Below are positions 34,968 through 43,797 of a stretch of DNA of 64,000 bases, one piece after another (the first letter of the stretch is position 1; each line of letters opens with the position of its first letter). The DNA comes from Alteraurantiacibacter aquimixticola (GTDB lineage Bacteria; Pseudomonadota; Alphaproteobacteria; Sphingomonadales; Sphingomonadaceae). The stretch spans positions 437,280 through 501,279 of the forward strand of contig NZ_SSHH01000001.1 of assembly GCF_004965515.1 (NCBI RefSeq), written 5' to 3'. Below the pieces are notes generated by a model. It saw only the letters and a program-made list of their open reading frames with translations. It was not told where the DNA came from and did not search any database. Position numbers and translations under genes: made by a program.

Positions 34968-36133
34968 AGCGGCGCCTGTTCCAGCTGGCGGCGTTAGGCT
35001 GTACGGTGCTGGCGATGCCGGCCCATGCGGCATGCTCGGCGTCGAACCTGTATACCTTCTCCTACAGCAGCCAGTCGTACCAGACGCTCAGCTATAGCGG
35101 CAGCTACAACTACACCGCCAGCAACTCCCTGGGTCAGACCATGCCGTTCACGGCATCGTTCTTTGCCAACGGACTGGCGAACCGGAACGTCAACGGGCAG
35201 GCGCTGCCCGCGATCACGAACCTGATAACCGGGGCAAACGGGGCAAGGACGCTGTCTCTCGGCGGAATCTTCACCAGCCGCACCTCGAATATCGAGAGCA
35301 ATACGCGCGTCACGCGCGTGACCTACACATTCGCTCAGCCGATCCGCGACTTCTTCATCGAAGTGCACGATGTGGACTACACGAACAACCAGTTCAGGGA
35401 CTGGATGCACATTACCGGTTCCAATGGCGCCAACACCTACGCGGCGAGCATGGTGACACCCCATGGCACGGGCAATAATGGCATCTTGCCGCAGACAGCG
35501 TCAGGCTCCTCCATCCGGGTCGGAAGCCCTTCAGGCTTCCCGAACCCGGATCAGGCCTTCGGCACCTCCGGCTCCGACAACAACAATGTCAATACCGGGA
35601 CGATTTCCGCCACTTTCGCCGAACCGGTCACCAGCGTGACGCTGACCTATGGCAATTACCCGCTCTTTGGCGGAGAGTACAGCACAGGGCAGCAGGCGGT
35701 CGGAATCGAGAGGCTATCGTTCTGTCCCATGCCGCAGGTTTCCATCACCAAGACATCGGAGCCGGTGAGCGGTGCGCTTGGAGCCTTCGACCTGCCGGAC
35801 AATGACGTGATCTATACCATCACGGTCAGCAACACTGGCGGCAGCCCGGTCGACTCCAACTCGCTGGTGCTGCTCGACCTTCTTCCCGAAGACATCGCAT
35901 TCCGGAACAGCCCGTTCGACGGGACCACCAGCCTGCCGTTCAAGCTCACCGGCTCGGCAGGCATGTCCCTTGCTCCATCGGGCATCTCATACAGCCAGAC
36001 CGGCAATGGATCCTTCGGCTATGCGCCGGCAGCCGGCTACGACAACCAGGTCGATGCAATCAGGCTGGTTCCGAGCGGACAGCTCCCTGCTAATGGAAGC
36101 ATCGCGATCCGGTTCCGTGCCAAGATAGATTAG
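34964..36133 (+). CDS. Secreted protein with C-terminal DUF11-type domain
   Basis: 389 residues with a signal peptide ending MPAHA. The N-terminal 240 residues are Ser/Thr/Asn/Tyr-rich (SYSSQSYQTLSYSGSYNY) with a lectin-like feel but no family I recognise. The C-terminal 140 form a DUF11-type domain (VSITKTSEPVSG, VIYTITVSNTGG, VLLDLLPEDI). GTG 34964 overlaps the stop of the giant protein gene by four bases, so the two are coupled and probably act together. Confidence 0.75.
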   Translation: MKRRLFQLAALGCTVLAMPAHAACSASNLYTFSYSSQSYQTLSYSGSYNYTASNSLGQTMPFTASFFANGLANRNVNGQALPAITNLITGANGARTLSLGGIFTSRTSNIESNTRVTRVTYTFAQPIRDFFIEVHDVDYTNNQFRDWMHITGSNGANTYAASMVTPHGTGNNGILPQTASGSSIRVGSPSGFPNPDQAFGTSGSDNNNVNTGTISATFAEPVTSVTLTYGNYPLFGGEYSTGQQAVGIERLSFCPMPQVSITKTSEPVSGALGAFDLPDNDVIYTITVSNTGGSPVDSNSLVLLDLLPEDIAFRNSPFDGTTSLPFKLTGSAGMSLAPSGISYSQTGNGSFGYAPAAGYDNQVDAIRLVPSGQLPANGSIAIRFRAKID

Positions 36134-36242
36134 CAAATATTCCCGGCTCTGAGGCGGGATATCCAAGAGGTTTTCTGTAAAATCCAGCTTCCATGGATTT
36201 TTCAAGGAAACGTCCATGCATCAACATAAGTGGTTGAAGACA

Positions 36243-36317
36243 TGGTGGGCGCGGCAAGGATTGAACTTGCGACCCCACCCGTGTGAAGGGTGTGCTCTAC
36301 CACTGAGCTACGCGCCC
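36243..36317 (-). tRNA. tRNA-Val (CAC)
   Basis: A complete cloverleaf on the minus strand, 75 bases with encoded CCA. The acceptor GGGCGCG pairs with CGCGCCC, the D arm is GCTC/GAGC, the anticodon stem CACCC/GGGTG closes the loop TTCACAC with anticodon CAC (codon GUG), and the T arm is GCAAG/CTTGC with TTCAATC. No integrase or duplicated tRNA end was seen next to it. Confidence 0.95.
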
Positions 36318-36378
36318 GCCGGATTGCTCTCACGGCAGGGGCGCGCCTTTGCCATGCCCCGCCGCCGATGACAAGCGC

Positions 36379-38298
36379 TCAATGCGCGAAAATCGCACCT
36401 GCGATGCGTTGCCACCAGCCCGCCTGCGGGACGGTGCCGGCCGAGGCGGAATTGTGGCCGAGGCATTCGAGGCACAGTGCCTGTACGCCGGGGGCGGACA
36501 TCAGGCGTTCGAAATCGCTTATCACGCGCAGTGTCGTGCGCTGTTCCTGCTGCGCGAACTGGCCTGATACGGTCACCAGCGCCTGCGGCTCTTCCTGCGC
36601 GCTGCCGCCGAGCAGGCCAGCGAGCATCGCCTCGAAGGGGTCGGGCGGGCTGGTGAGGAAACGCGGCTTCCATTCGCCTTCCTCCAGCCCCGCCTCGCTG
36701 GCCGCCCATTCCATCGCGGCGTCAAGATCGCCGAACTGGTCGACAAGGCCCAGCTGGCGCGCGCTGCCGCCGGTCCAGACACGGCCCTGCGCCAGCTCGT
36801 CCAGGCGATCCACACTGATGCCGCGCGCATCGGCCACCAGGCCCACGAAACGGTCGTAGATGGAAGCCGTCTCGGCCCGCAGCAGCGCTTCGGTCTCCGG
36901 GCTGAAACCGCCGAGAATGTCCGGCTGGCCCGACAGCGGCGTGGTCTCGATCCTCTCGGCATTCACGCCGTATTCGGCCAGCAGGTCCTCGAAGCTGGGG
37001 ATCACCGCGACCACGCCGATGGAGCCGGTTAGCGTTTCCGGCTGGGCGAAGATGCGCTGGCCGGCGGTGGCGATCCAGTAGCCGCCGCTCGCCGCGTAAT
37101 TGCCCATCGAGATGGCGACGGGCGTGCCCTTGTCGCGATGGCGCATCACGGCCCGTCGGATCGCTTCGGAACCGGTGACGGTGCCGCCGGGGGAATCCAC
37201 GCGGACCACGAGCGCATCAAGGTCATCGTCCAGCGCATCGTCCAGCAAGGCGGTGATGCGTGCGGCGCCGGCGCTGCCGGGCCCGGCCTCGCCATCGGAA
37301 ATCTCGCCAGCCACGGTGATGACGCCGATCGTGCCGCTGTCGCTGCCGCCAAAGCTGCGCAGGCCATCGCCGCCGGGGGAGGGCAGGGAGCCCAGCCAGT
37401 TGTCATATTCGGTATGTGCGAAAGCACCCGGCTTCTCGTCCAGCCGGTCCTCGCCCGCAATCTCGGCCACACGTGCGCCCCATTCGTCGCGCGTGCCGAT
37501 CGTGTCTGCAAGGCCCGCTTCCACGGCAATCTGCGCCAGGTCCCCGCCATGCTCCTCCAGCATAGCGGTGAGGCCGGTGGTCACCGCATCGATATCGGCA
37601 CCGGAGCGCGCCTGCACGACGCTGGCCTGGTACTCTTCCCACAGCTGGCTGGTATAGGTTTCGAGGTTCTCGCGCATTTCGGGCGACATGGCGGAGTTGG
37701 CAAAGGGTTCGCCGGTGCCCTTGTAGGCGCCGACCTGGTAGACATGGGCGGTGATGTTGAAGCGCTCCAGCGCATCGGCGTAGAACAGCACCGTGCCGCC
37801 GGGTCCGCGAATGGCCACGCCGCCCAGCGGATCGATCCAGATCTCGTCAGCCTGTGCCGCCAGCATCAGCGCATCGTCGGTATAGGCGACGGCATAGGCG
37901 ATGATCGGCTTGTCGGCATTGCGGAAGCGGGCGAGGGCATCTGCCACTTCCTTCATGCTCACCTGCCCGCCGCCGGTGAAGGTGGTGAGGTCGAGCGCCA
38001 GCGCCTTGATCCTGTCGTCGCGCGCCGCCTCGTCGATCGCGCGCACCAGATCGCGCGCCTGGTATTCGCGCGTGGGCAGGGAGCCGGAAAGCAGGGCATT
38101 GATCGGATCGATCTCGCTCGCTTCGTCCACCACTGCGCCACCAAGGTCGAGCAGTAGCGCCCCGTCGCGCACCTGCGCGGGATTGGGCCGCGCGCTCAGT
38201 GCGCTGAACAGAAGGGCGAAGAACAGCAGCAGGAAGAGGAGCGCCAAGGCATCCTTGATCCCAACCAGCAAACGCCAGACCTTGCCTGCAAAACTCAT
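36379..38298 (-). CDS. sppA: Signal peptide peptidase SppA, 67K type
   Basis: 639-residue tandem-domain membrane serine protease that degrades released signal peptides at the periplasmic face. One N-terminal helix (ALALLFLLLFFALLFSAL) anchors it. The catalytic lysine is Lys193 in GAYKGTGEPF and the nucleophile is Ser404 in NYAASGGYW, matching the Lys-Ser dyad split between the halves in E. coli SppA. ATG 38298 is preferred over one 33 bases upstream because homologues begin near it. It is divergent from pyrB. Confidence 0.93.
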   Translation of the reverse strand: MSFAGKVWRLLVGIKDALALLFLLLFFALLFSALSARPNPAQVRDGALLLDLGGAVVDEASEIDPINALLSGSLPTREYQARDLVRAIDEAARDDRIKALALDLTTFTGGGQVSMKEVADALARFRNADKPIIAYAVAYTDDALMLAAQADEIWIDPLGGVAIRGPGGTVLFYADALERFNITAHVYQVGAYKGTGEPFANSAMSPEMRENLETYTSQLWEEYQASVVQARSGADIDAVTTGLTAMLEEHGGDLAQIAVEAGLADTIGTRDEWGARVAEIAGEDRLDEKPGAFAHTEYDNWLGSLPSPGGDGLRSFGGSDSGTIGVITVAGEISDGEAGPGSAGAARITALLDDALDDDLDALVVRVDSPGGTVTGSEAIRRAVMRHRDKGTPVAISMGNYAASGGYWIATAGQRIFAQPETLTGSIGVVAVIPSFEDLLAEYGVNAERIETTPLSGQPDILGGFSPETEALLRAETASIYDRFVGLVADARGISVDRLDELAQGRVWTGGSARQLGLVDQFGDLDAAMEWAASEAGLEEGEWKPRFLTSPPDPFEAMLAGLLGGSAQEEPQALVTVSGQFAQQEQRTTLRVISDFERLMSAPGVQALCLECLGHNSASAGTVPQAGWWQRIAGAIFAH

Positions 38299-38408
38299 AT
38301 CATCGGCCCCGAAAATGCGTGATTTGCGCAACCTAGGGTGCCGCGTGCGAATGCGCCAGATGAAACCGCTTGAGTGGGCGAAACCTCTCGACTAGGGACT
38401 TGGCTTTA

Positions 38409-39446
38409 ATGACATCGCCGCAAGATACTTCCTCGCAAGGCCGCTATCCGGCCGGCGGACGGGCCTTCCCGCACCGCAACCTTATATCCATCGGCGCCTT
38501 GCAGACGCACGAGATCCTGTTCCTGCTCGACGAGGCGGAACAGTGGGTGGAACTCAATCGCCACGCGTCCAAGGACAGCGACGCGCTGAACGGCCTGACG
38601 ATCATCAACGCCTTCTTCGAAAACTCCACGCGCACGCTGTTGAGCTTCGAGATTGCCGGCAAGCGGCTGGGCGCGGACGTGGTCAACATGCATGCCGCGC
38701 AGTCGAGCGTGAAGAAGGGTGAGACGCTGATCGACACGGCGGTGACGCTCAACGCCATGCGCGCCGATGCCATCGTGATCCGTCACGGTTCCAGCGGGGC
38801 AGTGGGGCTGATTGCGGGCAAGGTCGATTGCCCGGTGCTCAATGCCGGGGACGGGCAGCACGAACACCCCACACAGGCGCTGCTCGATGCGCTGGCGCTG
38901 CGCTACACATTGCGCGAGCGGGGCGATGCCAGCAGCGACGGGATGATGAACGGGCTCACCGTGACCATTTGCGGCGATATCCTGCACAGCCGCGTTGCCC
39001 GTTCCAACATCCTCAACCTGCAGGCGCTGGGCGCGAAAGTGCGCCTGTGTTCACCGCCGGCGCTGATGCCCAGCGGGGTGGAGGCGATGGGCGTGGAGGT
39101 CTTTTACCGCTTCGATGACGCGCTGGACGGGGCCGACGTGGTGATGATGCTGCGCCTGCAGAATGAGCGGATGGACGGGCAATTCATTCCCTCCCCGCGC
39201 GAATACCGCCACCTCTATGGCCTCACCAGGGAACGGCTGGCGCTCGCCCGGCCCGATGCCATCGTGATGCATCCCGGCCCGATGAACCGCGGCGTGGAGA
39301 TCGATAGCGATGTTGCCGACATGGAGGGGCGCTCGATCATCACCCAGCAGGTGGAAATGGGCGTGGCCATCCGCATGGCCTGCCTCGACGTGCTGACGCG
39401 GCGTGCGCGCAAGCTGCCGGGCTGGGCGGAAGGGGAATGGGCATGA
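38409..39446 (+). CDS. pyrB: Aspartate carbamoyltransferase catalytic subunit
   Basis: 345 residues. It makes carbamoyl-aspartate from carbamoyl phosphate and aspartate, the committed step of pyrimidine synthesis. The phosphate loop [12 protein letters not shown] is near residues 71-82, with [23 protein letters not shown] and [10 protein letters not shown] further on. The start is ATG 38409, 110 bases from the divergent sppA start. It overlaps the dihydroorotase-like gene by four bases (ATGA), as in class A ATCase operons where an inactive dihydroorotase is a structural partner. Confidence 0.95.
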   Translation: MTSPQDTSSQGRYPAGGRAFPHRNLISIGALQTHEILFLLDEAEQWVELNRHASKDSDALNGLTIINAFFENSTRTLLSFEIAGKRLGADVVNMHAAQSSVKKGETLIDTAVTLNAMRADAIVIRHGSSGAVGLIAGKVDCPVLNAGDGQHEHPTQALLDALALRYTLRERGDASSDGMMNGLTVTICGDILHSRVARSNILNLQALGAKVRLCSPPALMPSGVEAMGVEVFYRFDDALDGADVVMMLRLQNERMDGQFIPSPREYRHLYGLTRERLALARPDAIVMHPGPMNRGVEIDSDVADMEGRSIITQQVEMGVAIRMACLDVLTRRARKLPGWAEGEWA

Positions 39447-40672
39447 AGCAGCAATCCCCCATCGCCATCACCGGCGGCAGGCTGGTGACCGCAGACGGCA
39501 TTGCTGAAGGCGTGCTGAGGCTGGAAGACGGCGTGATTGCAGCGCTGGGTGCCCCGCCCAAGGATGGCGATACGATCGTCGATGCCGGCGGCAAGCTGGT
39601 CGCGCCCGGCCTGGTCGATATGGGCGTGTTCGCGATCGACAAGCCGGCCTTCCACTTCGGCGGGATTACCCGCGCGGCGTTGATGCCCGACCAATCCCCG
39701 CCGCTCGATTACCCGGCGCGGGTACGCTTCGCCGCACAGAGCGGCAAGCCTGACTTCTGGGTCCACCCGCTGGCTGGCGCGACCATTGCCCTCGAAGGGG
39801 AGAGCCTCGCCGAAATCGCCATGATGCGCGATGCAGGAGCGCGGGCGATCGCCACGGGGCGGGGCTGGATCGCCGATAGCGGCGTGATGATGCGACTGCT
39901 GCAATATGCCGCCATGCTGGACATGGTGGTGGTCACCCATGCCGAGGATGGCGGGCTGGCCAAGAACGCCGCCGCCACGGCAGGAGAGATGGCGACACGG
40001 CTGGGCCTGCCCAGTGCTCCTGCACAGGCAGAGGCGCTGGCGGTGGCGCGCGATATCGCGCTTGCCGAAGTGGCCGGGGCGCGGCTGCATTTGCGGCAGG
40101 TCACCACGCGCGCGGCGCTGGAGCTGGTGCGTGCGGCAAAAGCGCGCGGTGTCTCTGTCACGGCAGGGGTGACGCCCGCGCACTTCATGCTCTCCGACCT
40201 CGCGCTCGCCGAGTTCCGCACTTTCGCCCGGCTCTCGCCGCCCTTGCGCAGCGAGGATGACCGGCAGGCGGTGATCGCCGCCATTGGCGATGGCACGATC
40301 GATGTCGTCGCCAGCGGACACGATCCGCGCCCGCCGGAGGAAAAGAACCTGCCTTTCGCCGATGCGGCGGCGGGCATGGCCGGGGCGGAGACGCTGCTCG
40401 CCATGGTGCTGACGCTGGTGCGCGACGGGGTGATTGCGATGGAACGTGCCTTCGATCTGGTGGCGCGCAATCCCGCGCAATTGCTCGGCGTGGAGGCGGG
40501 GGGGCTGGCGGAGGGCTATGAGGCCGATATCGCCCTCATCGATCCCGAGGCGCCCTGGGTGGTCGATGCCCGCCGCAGCGAGGCGCAGGCGGGCAATACG
40601 CCGTTCGATCGCCAGCCGGTGCAGGGCCGCGTTACCGCACTGTGGAAGGGCGGGGTGGCCATTTCCCTCTGA
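39443..40672 (+). CDS. Dihydroorotase-like protein, probably non-catalytic (PyrC-prime/PyrX)
   Basis: 409 residues of the amidohydrolase fold, similar overall to type I dihydroorotases. The metal site is broken. The usual DxHxH after the first strand is replaced by [15 protein letters not shown] (57-71), the later histidine of the H-V-S-T strand is replaced in RQVTT (Arg218 onward), and the TDHAPH motif reads SGHDPR (His293). His166 in THAED remains. In Pseudomonas a PyrC-prime of this kind supports the ATCase dodecamer without catalysis, and the ATGA overlap with pyrB fits that. A true pyrC must then be elsewhere. Confidence 0.85.
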   Translation: MKQQSPIAITGGRLVTADGIAEGVLRLEDGVIAALGAPPKDGDTIVDAGGKLVAPGLVDMGVFAIDKPAFHFGGITRAALMPDQSPPLDYPARVRFAAQSGKPDFWVHPLAGATIALEGESLAEIAMMRDAGARAIATGRGWIADSGVMMRLLQYAAMLDMVVVTHAEDGGLAKNAAATAGEMATRLGLPSAPAQAEALAVARDIALAEVAGARLHLRQVTTRAALELVRAAKARGVSVTAGVTPAHFMLSDLALAEFRTFARLSPPLRSEDDRQAVIAAIGDGTIDVVASGHDPRPPEEKNLPFADAAAGMAGAETLLAMVLTLVRDGVIAMERAFDLVARNPAQLLGVEAGGLAEGYEADIALIDPEAPWVVDARRSEAQAGNTPFDRQPVQGRVTALWKGGVAISL

Positions 40673-40689
40673 CATCTGCTCTCCAACGA

Positions 40690-40723
40690 GAAACGGCCCA
40701 CCTGCTGCCAGGCGGGCCGTTTC
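40690..40723. terminator. Strong hairpin between convergent genes
   Basis: GAAACGGCCC and CCTG arms pair with CAGG and GGGCCGTTTC across a four-base loop, with one A-C mismatch. It sits between the convergent pyrC-like and SPOR genes and probably ends both transcripts, although T-runs are weak. Confidence 0.6.
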
Positions 40724-40745
40724 AGAGAGAGACTGTATGTTTCGA

Positions 40746-42182
40746 TCAGCGGCGGGCGAAACGCGTGCCGTTGTCGATCGCGCCGGGCAGCGGGCTGCTG
40801 GCAGCCCAGCTGATGCAGCCATCGCCATTGGCGGCGTCCACACGGGCGCACATGGCGCGGCTTTCCGCACTGTCATAACCACCGGCGGAGACGCGGAAGT
40901 AGCGCTTGCCGCGAACCACGGCCTCGGTGATCACCATTTCGCGATCGGCCAGTTCGGGATAGCGGCTGACATAGATGCCCCAGGCGCGGCGAGCGCCCTG
41001 TTCGCTGGAGAAGCTGCCCAGCTGCACCAGGTGCGGCTCGTCAGTGTCGGCGCGGACCGGACGCGGATCGCCGATACGTTCGGCGGCACCCTGCGTCGTG
41101 CTGCGGGCAACCGTACGCGATGCCGGGGTCGCGAACTGGCCGGACACGCGCCGTTCCGACGCGGCGGCCTGACGGGCCGGGACGGTCTGGACCAGCGGGT
41201 CGTTGACATAGCGGATCGTGCCGTCCGATGCCTGCGCGTTGGAAGCGAAAGCCTGTTCGAAATCGCCCGAGCGATCGGCGGCAGGCGCTTCGTAGCGCGT
41301 GCTCGCTGCGGCCGGACGACCCACGGCAGGAAGTTCGCCACCGGTGGCCGGCACGCTCATGCGCTCGGCACTCAGCGCCAGCTGCTGACTATCGGCAGCC
41401 GGGGCATCGGCCTGCGCCAGGGCGCTGGCCTCGGAAGCGAGCTGCTCGATGCTCGGCGTGTTCGCCAGGGCAAGCTGCATCGGCTGGCCACGATCCTGCA
41501 CACCCGAAGGCACGCCGAGGAGGCCGGCGATGCGCTGTTCATAGGCCAGGGGGCTTGCCAGTTCGGCCCACTGTGCAATGCGGTTGCTCAGCTGGTCGGC
41601 GGGAACGTCCTGCGCGGCCATGGCACGCGCTTCGCGCCAGCGGCCGGCCACGGCATAGGCATAGGCCAGGTTCTGACGCATCTTCACCGTGTTCTGGCCG
41701 CCGCGGATGGCGTTGCTCATCAGGTGGATGCCGCGCTCCGGCTGGCCGGCCAGCGCCAGCGCCAGGCCGAGGTCGGCAGTAGCGATTTCGCCTTCCCAGT
41801 CGTTCAGCAGTGCGGCAGCCTCGCCATACTTCGCCTGCGCGGTCATCGACAGGGCCAGCGAGAGTGCAGTGCGCGGGCTGTTGTCGCCCAGCACCATGGC
41901 ATCGTTGAAGCTGGTCTCCGCCGAAGCGAAGCGCCCGGCGTCGAGATAGGACTTGCCCAGCATGGCGCGATATGAAGCGTTGCGCGGATCGCCGGCAACG
42001 GCCGCTTCGGCATGCTGAACGGCGCGGTCGTGGCGGCCCTGTGCCATTGCTTCTTCGGCTTCCAGTGCCGATACGTCGGCGCGCGGGGCACCGGTGCTGG
42101 CGCAGCCGGACAGAAGTGCGGCGGCCATGGCAGTGCTTGCGGCAAGACCCTTCATGCGAAAACCGTGCTCAACCTGATCCAT
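40746..42182 (-). CDS. TPR and SPOR-domain lipoprotein
   Basis: 478 residues. The lipobox is ALLSGC near residue 27. TPR-like helices follow from about 38 (DRAVQHAEAAVAGDPRNASYRAMLGKSY and similar units) to about 220, then a long Ala/Ser-rich linker, and a C-terminal SPOR domain (HLVQLGSFSSEQGARRAW to SAGGYDSAESRAMCARV) that binds denuded peptidoglycan at septa. ATG 42182 has AAGGAGGGG upstream. It is the last gene of the ParA-RHH-SPOR unit, which suggests a cell division or segregation role. Confidence 0.85.
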   Translation of the reverse strand: MDQVEHGFRMKGLAASTAMAAALLSGCASTGAPRADVSALEAEEAMAQGRHDRAVQHAEAAVAGDPRNASYRAMLGKSYLDAGRFASAETSFNDAMVLGDNSPRTALSLALSMTAQAKYGEAAALLNDWEGEIATADLGLALALAGQPERGIHLMSNAIRGGQNTVKMRQNLAYAYAVAGRWREARAMAAQDVPADQLSNRIAQWAELASPLAYEQRIAGLLGVPSGVQDRGQPMQLALANTPSIEQLASEASALAQADAPAADSQQLALSAERMSVPATGGELPAVGRPAAASTRYEAPAADRSGDFEQAFASNAQASDGTIRYVNDPLVQTVPARQAAASERRVSGQFATPASRTVARSTTQGAAERIGDPRPVRADTDEPHLVQLGSFSSEQGARRAWGIYVSRYPELADREMVITEAVVRGKRYFRVSAGGYDSAESRAMCARVDAANGDGCISWAASSPLPGAIDNGTRFARR

Positions 42183-42198
42183 GGGAATGTTCCCCTCC

Positions 42199-42759
42199 TT
42201 AGGAATGCTTGTCGCCGCGCTTCACTTGGGCGGCGAGGTCTTCGATTTCGGGCATTTCCGACAGCAGATTGTCGAGGGCCCGCGTAACAAGCTGCTGTGC
42301 GCTTTCACCGCTGACGGTGCTGGCGAGCTTGAGCTTGAGATGGCGTTCATCGTCCAGACGCAGCGTGAAGGCCGCGCGGCGGCTCTGCGTGGCAACCGGC
42401 TTGACCGGCTTTTCCTTGCTGCGAAGCGGTTCGGGATTGTTCTGGTTGTGCGCTGCCTTGAACGCGACCAGGTTCGAATCCGCGATGCGGTGCACCAGCC
42501 CCATCTGCTGGCGCCGCACTTCGGGCTCCTGCATGACGTGGGGTTCCTGCACGACATGCGGTTCCTGCATGTCGTGGTCACCCATGTCGTTCCAGCCGAG
42601 GTCCTCCTGGCTGGCGGACAGTTCGTCCAGATGGTCGACAACGTCTGCCGAAGTGCCGCGCGCAGAGGAATCCAGCTGCGCGCGCATGGCCGGCTTCGCC
42701 GTGCCCTTGCGGGCCAGGAGAAGCGGGCCGAGCGATGCGATGGGCTTGGGGTCGCTCAT
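42199..42759 (-). CDS. ParA-linked protein with C-terminal ribbon-helix-helix-like region
   Basis: 186 residues. The N-terminal 115 are low in complexity and hydrophilic and include a short repeat MQEPHVVQEPHVMQEPEV. The last 65 (RAAFTLRLDDERHLKLKLAS, then TVSGESAQQLVTRALDNLLS) have the strand-helix-helix pattern of small DNA-binding RHH proteins. ATG 42759 is chosen 16 bases after the ParA stop, although the frame runs upstream. By analogy with ParA-ParG or ParA-RHH pairs it may be the partner that stimulates the ATPase. The family is not known to me. Confidence 0.65.
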   Translation of the reverse strand: MSDPKPIASLGPLLLARKGTAKPAMRAQLDSSARGTSADVVDHLDELSASQEDLGWNDMGDHDMQEPHVVQEPHVMQEPEVRRQQMGLVHRIADSNLVAFKAAHNQNNPEPLRSKEKPVKPVATQSRRAAFTLRLDDERHLKLKLASTVSGESAQQLVTRALDNLLSEMPEIEDLAAQVKRGDKHS

Positions 42760-42775
42760 GGCCGGGCCGTGCACT

Positions 42776-43495
42776 TTACTGTGCCACCCGGCGACCGAAA
42801 CCGCCCTGTGCCCGGTTCGGGGCATGGCCCTGGGCAGCTGAGCCACCCGGAGCGGCGAAGACAGTGCGGCGGAAATTCTTTTCGAGGCGATCGGCGATAT
42901 AATGCCACAGCGCGGTCACTTCCTGCGCGCTGCGACCTTCGGGATCGACTTCCATCACCGTGCGGCCATCGATCATCGAGGCGGCGAAATCGGTGCGGTG
43001 GTGAATGGTGATCGGGGCGACGGTACCGTGCTGCGACAGCGCCACGGCGGCCTCCGACGTGATCTTCGCCTTGGGGGTTGCGGCGTTGACCACGAAGACC
43101 AGCGGCTTGCGGGCCCGTTCGCACAGGTCGACCGTGGCACCCACGGCGCGCAGGTCATGCGGGCTGGGACGCGTCGGGACGACCATCAGCTCGGCCACCT
43201 GGATCACCGACTGGATCGCCATGGTGATGGCCGGCGGGGTGTCGATCACCGCAAGCTTGAAACCCTGCTGACGCAGGACCGCAAGGTCGTTTGCCAGGCG
43301 GGCAACAGTGGTCTGGGCGAAGGCCGGATATTCGTCTTCGCGCTCATTCCACCAGTCAGCGAGCGAGCCCTGCGGGTCGATGTCGATCAGTACGACAGGA
43401 CCTGCACCAGCGCGCTGCGCTTGCACGGCGAGATGGCCCGACAGAGTTGTCTTGCCCGAACCGCCCTTTTGAGATGCCAATGCCAATACGCGCAC
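42776..43495 (-). CDS. ParA-family ATPase
   Basis: 239 residues with the deviant Walker A QKGGSGKTTLS near residue 9, switch I IDIDPQGSLADWW, and Walker B AVIDTPPAI. It belongs to the small ParA/Soj/MipZ-like group that moves DNA or protein complexes by ATP-driven dimerisation on the nucleoid. It lacks an N-terminal HTH. The chromosomal setting without ParB or parS nearby suggests a positioning role other than chromosome segregation. It begins the minus-strand operon with the RHH and SPOR genes. Confidence 0.88.
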   Translation of the reverse strand: MRVLALASQKGGSGKTTLSGHLAVQAQRAGAGPVVLIDIDPQGSLADWWNEREDEYPAFAQTTVARLANDLAVLRQQGFKLAVIDTPPAITMAIQSVIQVAELMVVPTRPSPHDLRAVGATVDLCERARKPLVFVVNAATPKAKITSEAAVALSQHGTVAPITIHHRTDFAASMIDGRTVMEVDPEGRSAQEVTALWHYIADRLEKNFRRTVFAAPGGSAAQGHAPNRAQGGFGRRVAQ

Positions 43496-43797
43496 GGCCT
43501 AATCCCCCTCATTAAAATGAGCCGAAATAGAGGAATTTCCGGCTCTTCTTGTTACTGAATTCGCAGATCACCGTTTATTTTGGGTTAATGCGACGATCTA
43601 TTTCGCCATCCGGCATTGTCCCAATCCGGCGATACCCCTGATCCATGCTACACTTGCGGGCGCATCGGCTTTGGCGGCCTTTGTGCCTCTCCCGCATATG
43701 AGCATGAGAGCATAAAGACTTTGCTAAAGCCTGGTTTACTATGAGGGCTTTCGTGATGGCGTTGCAGGCGCCGGTTCTCCACGCGAAAGGTTATGCG
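43496..43797. other. Divergent promoter region between ParA and Sel1-SPOR genes
   Basis: 302 bases, AT-richer than its surroundings. A possible hairpin (GAGCCG at 43518-43523 with CGGCTC at 43538-43543) lies in the ParA leader. No gene is supported. Confidence 0.45.

Noticed and set aside
36243-36317. tRNA-Val as an integration site for a genomic island
   Set aside because: No integrase gene and no duplicated tRNA 3' end were found on either side within the window.
42520-42590. Short direct repeats as a CRISPR-like or minisatellite array
   Set aside because: The units are only about 15-18 bases, number two to three, and simply encode the QEPHV repeat of a protein.
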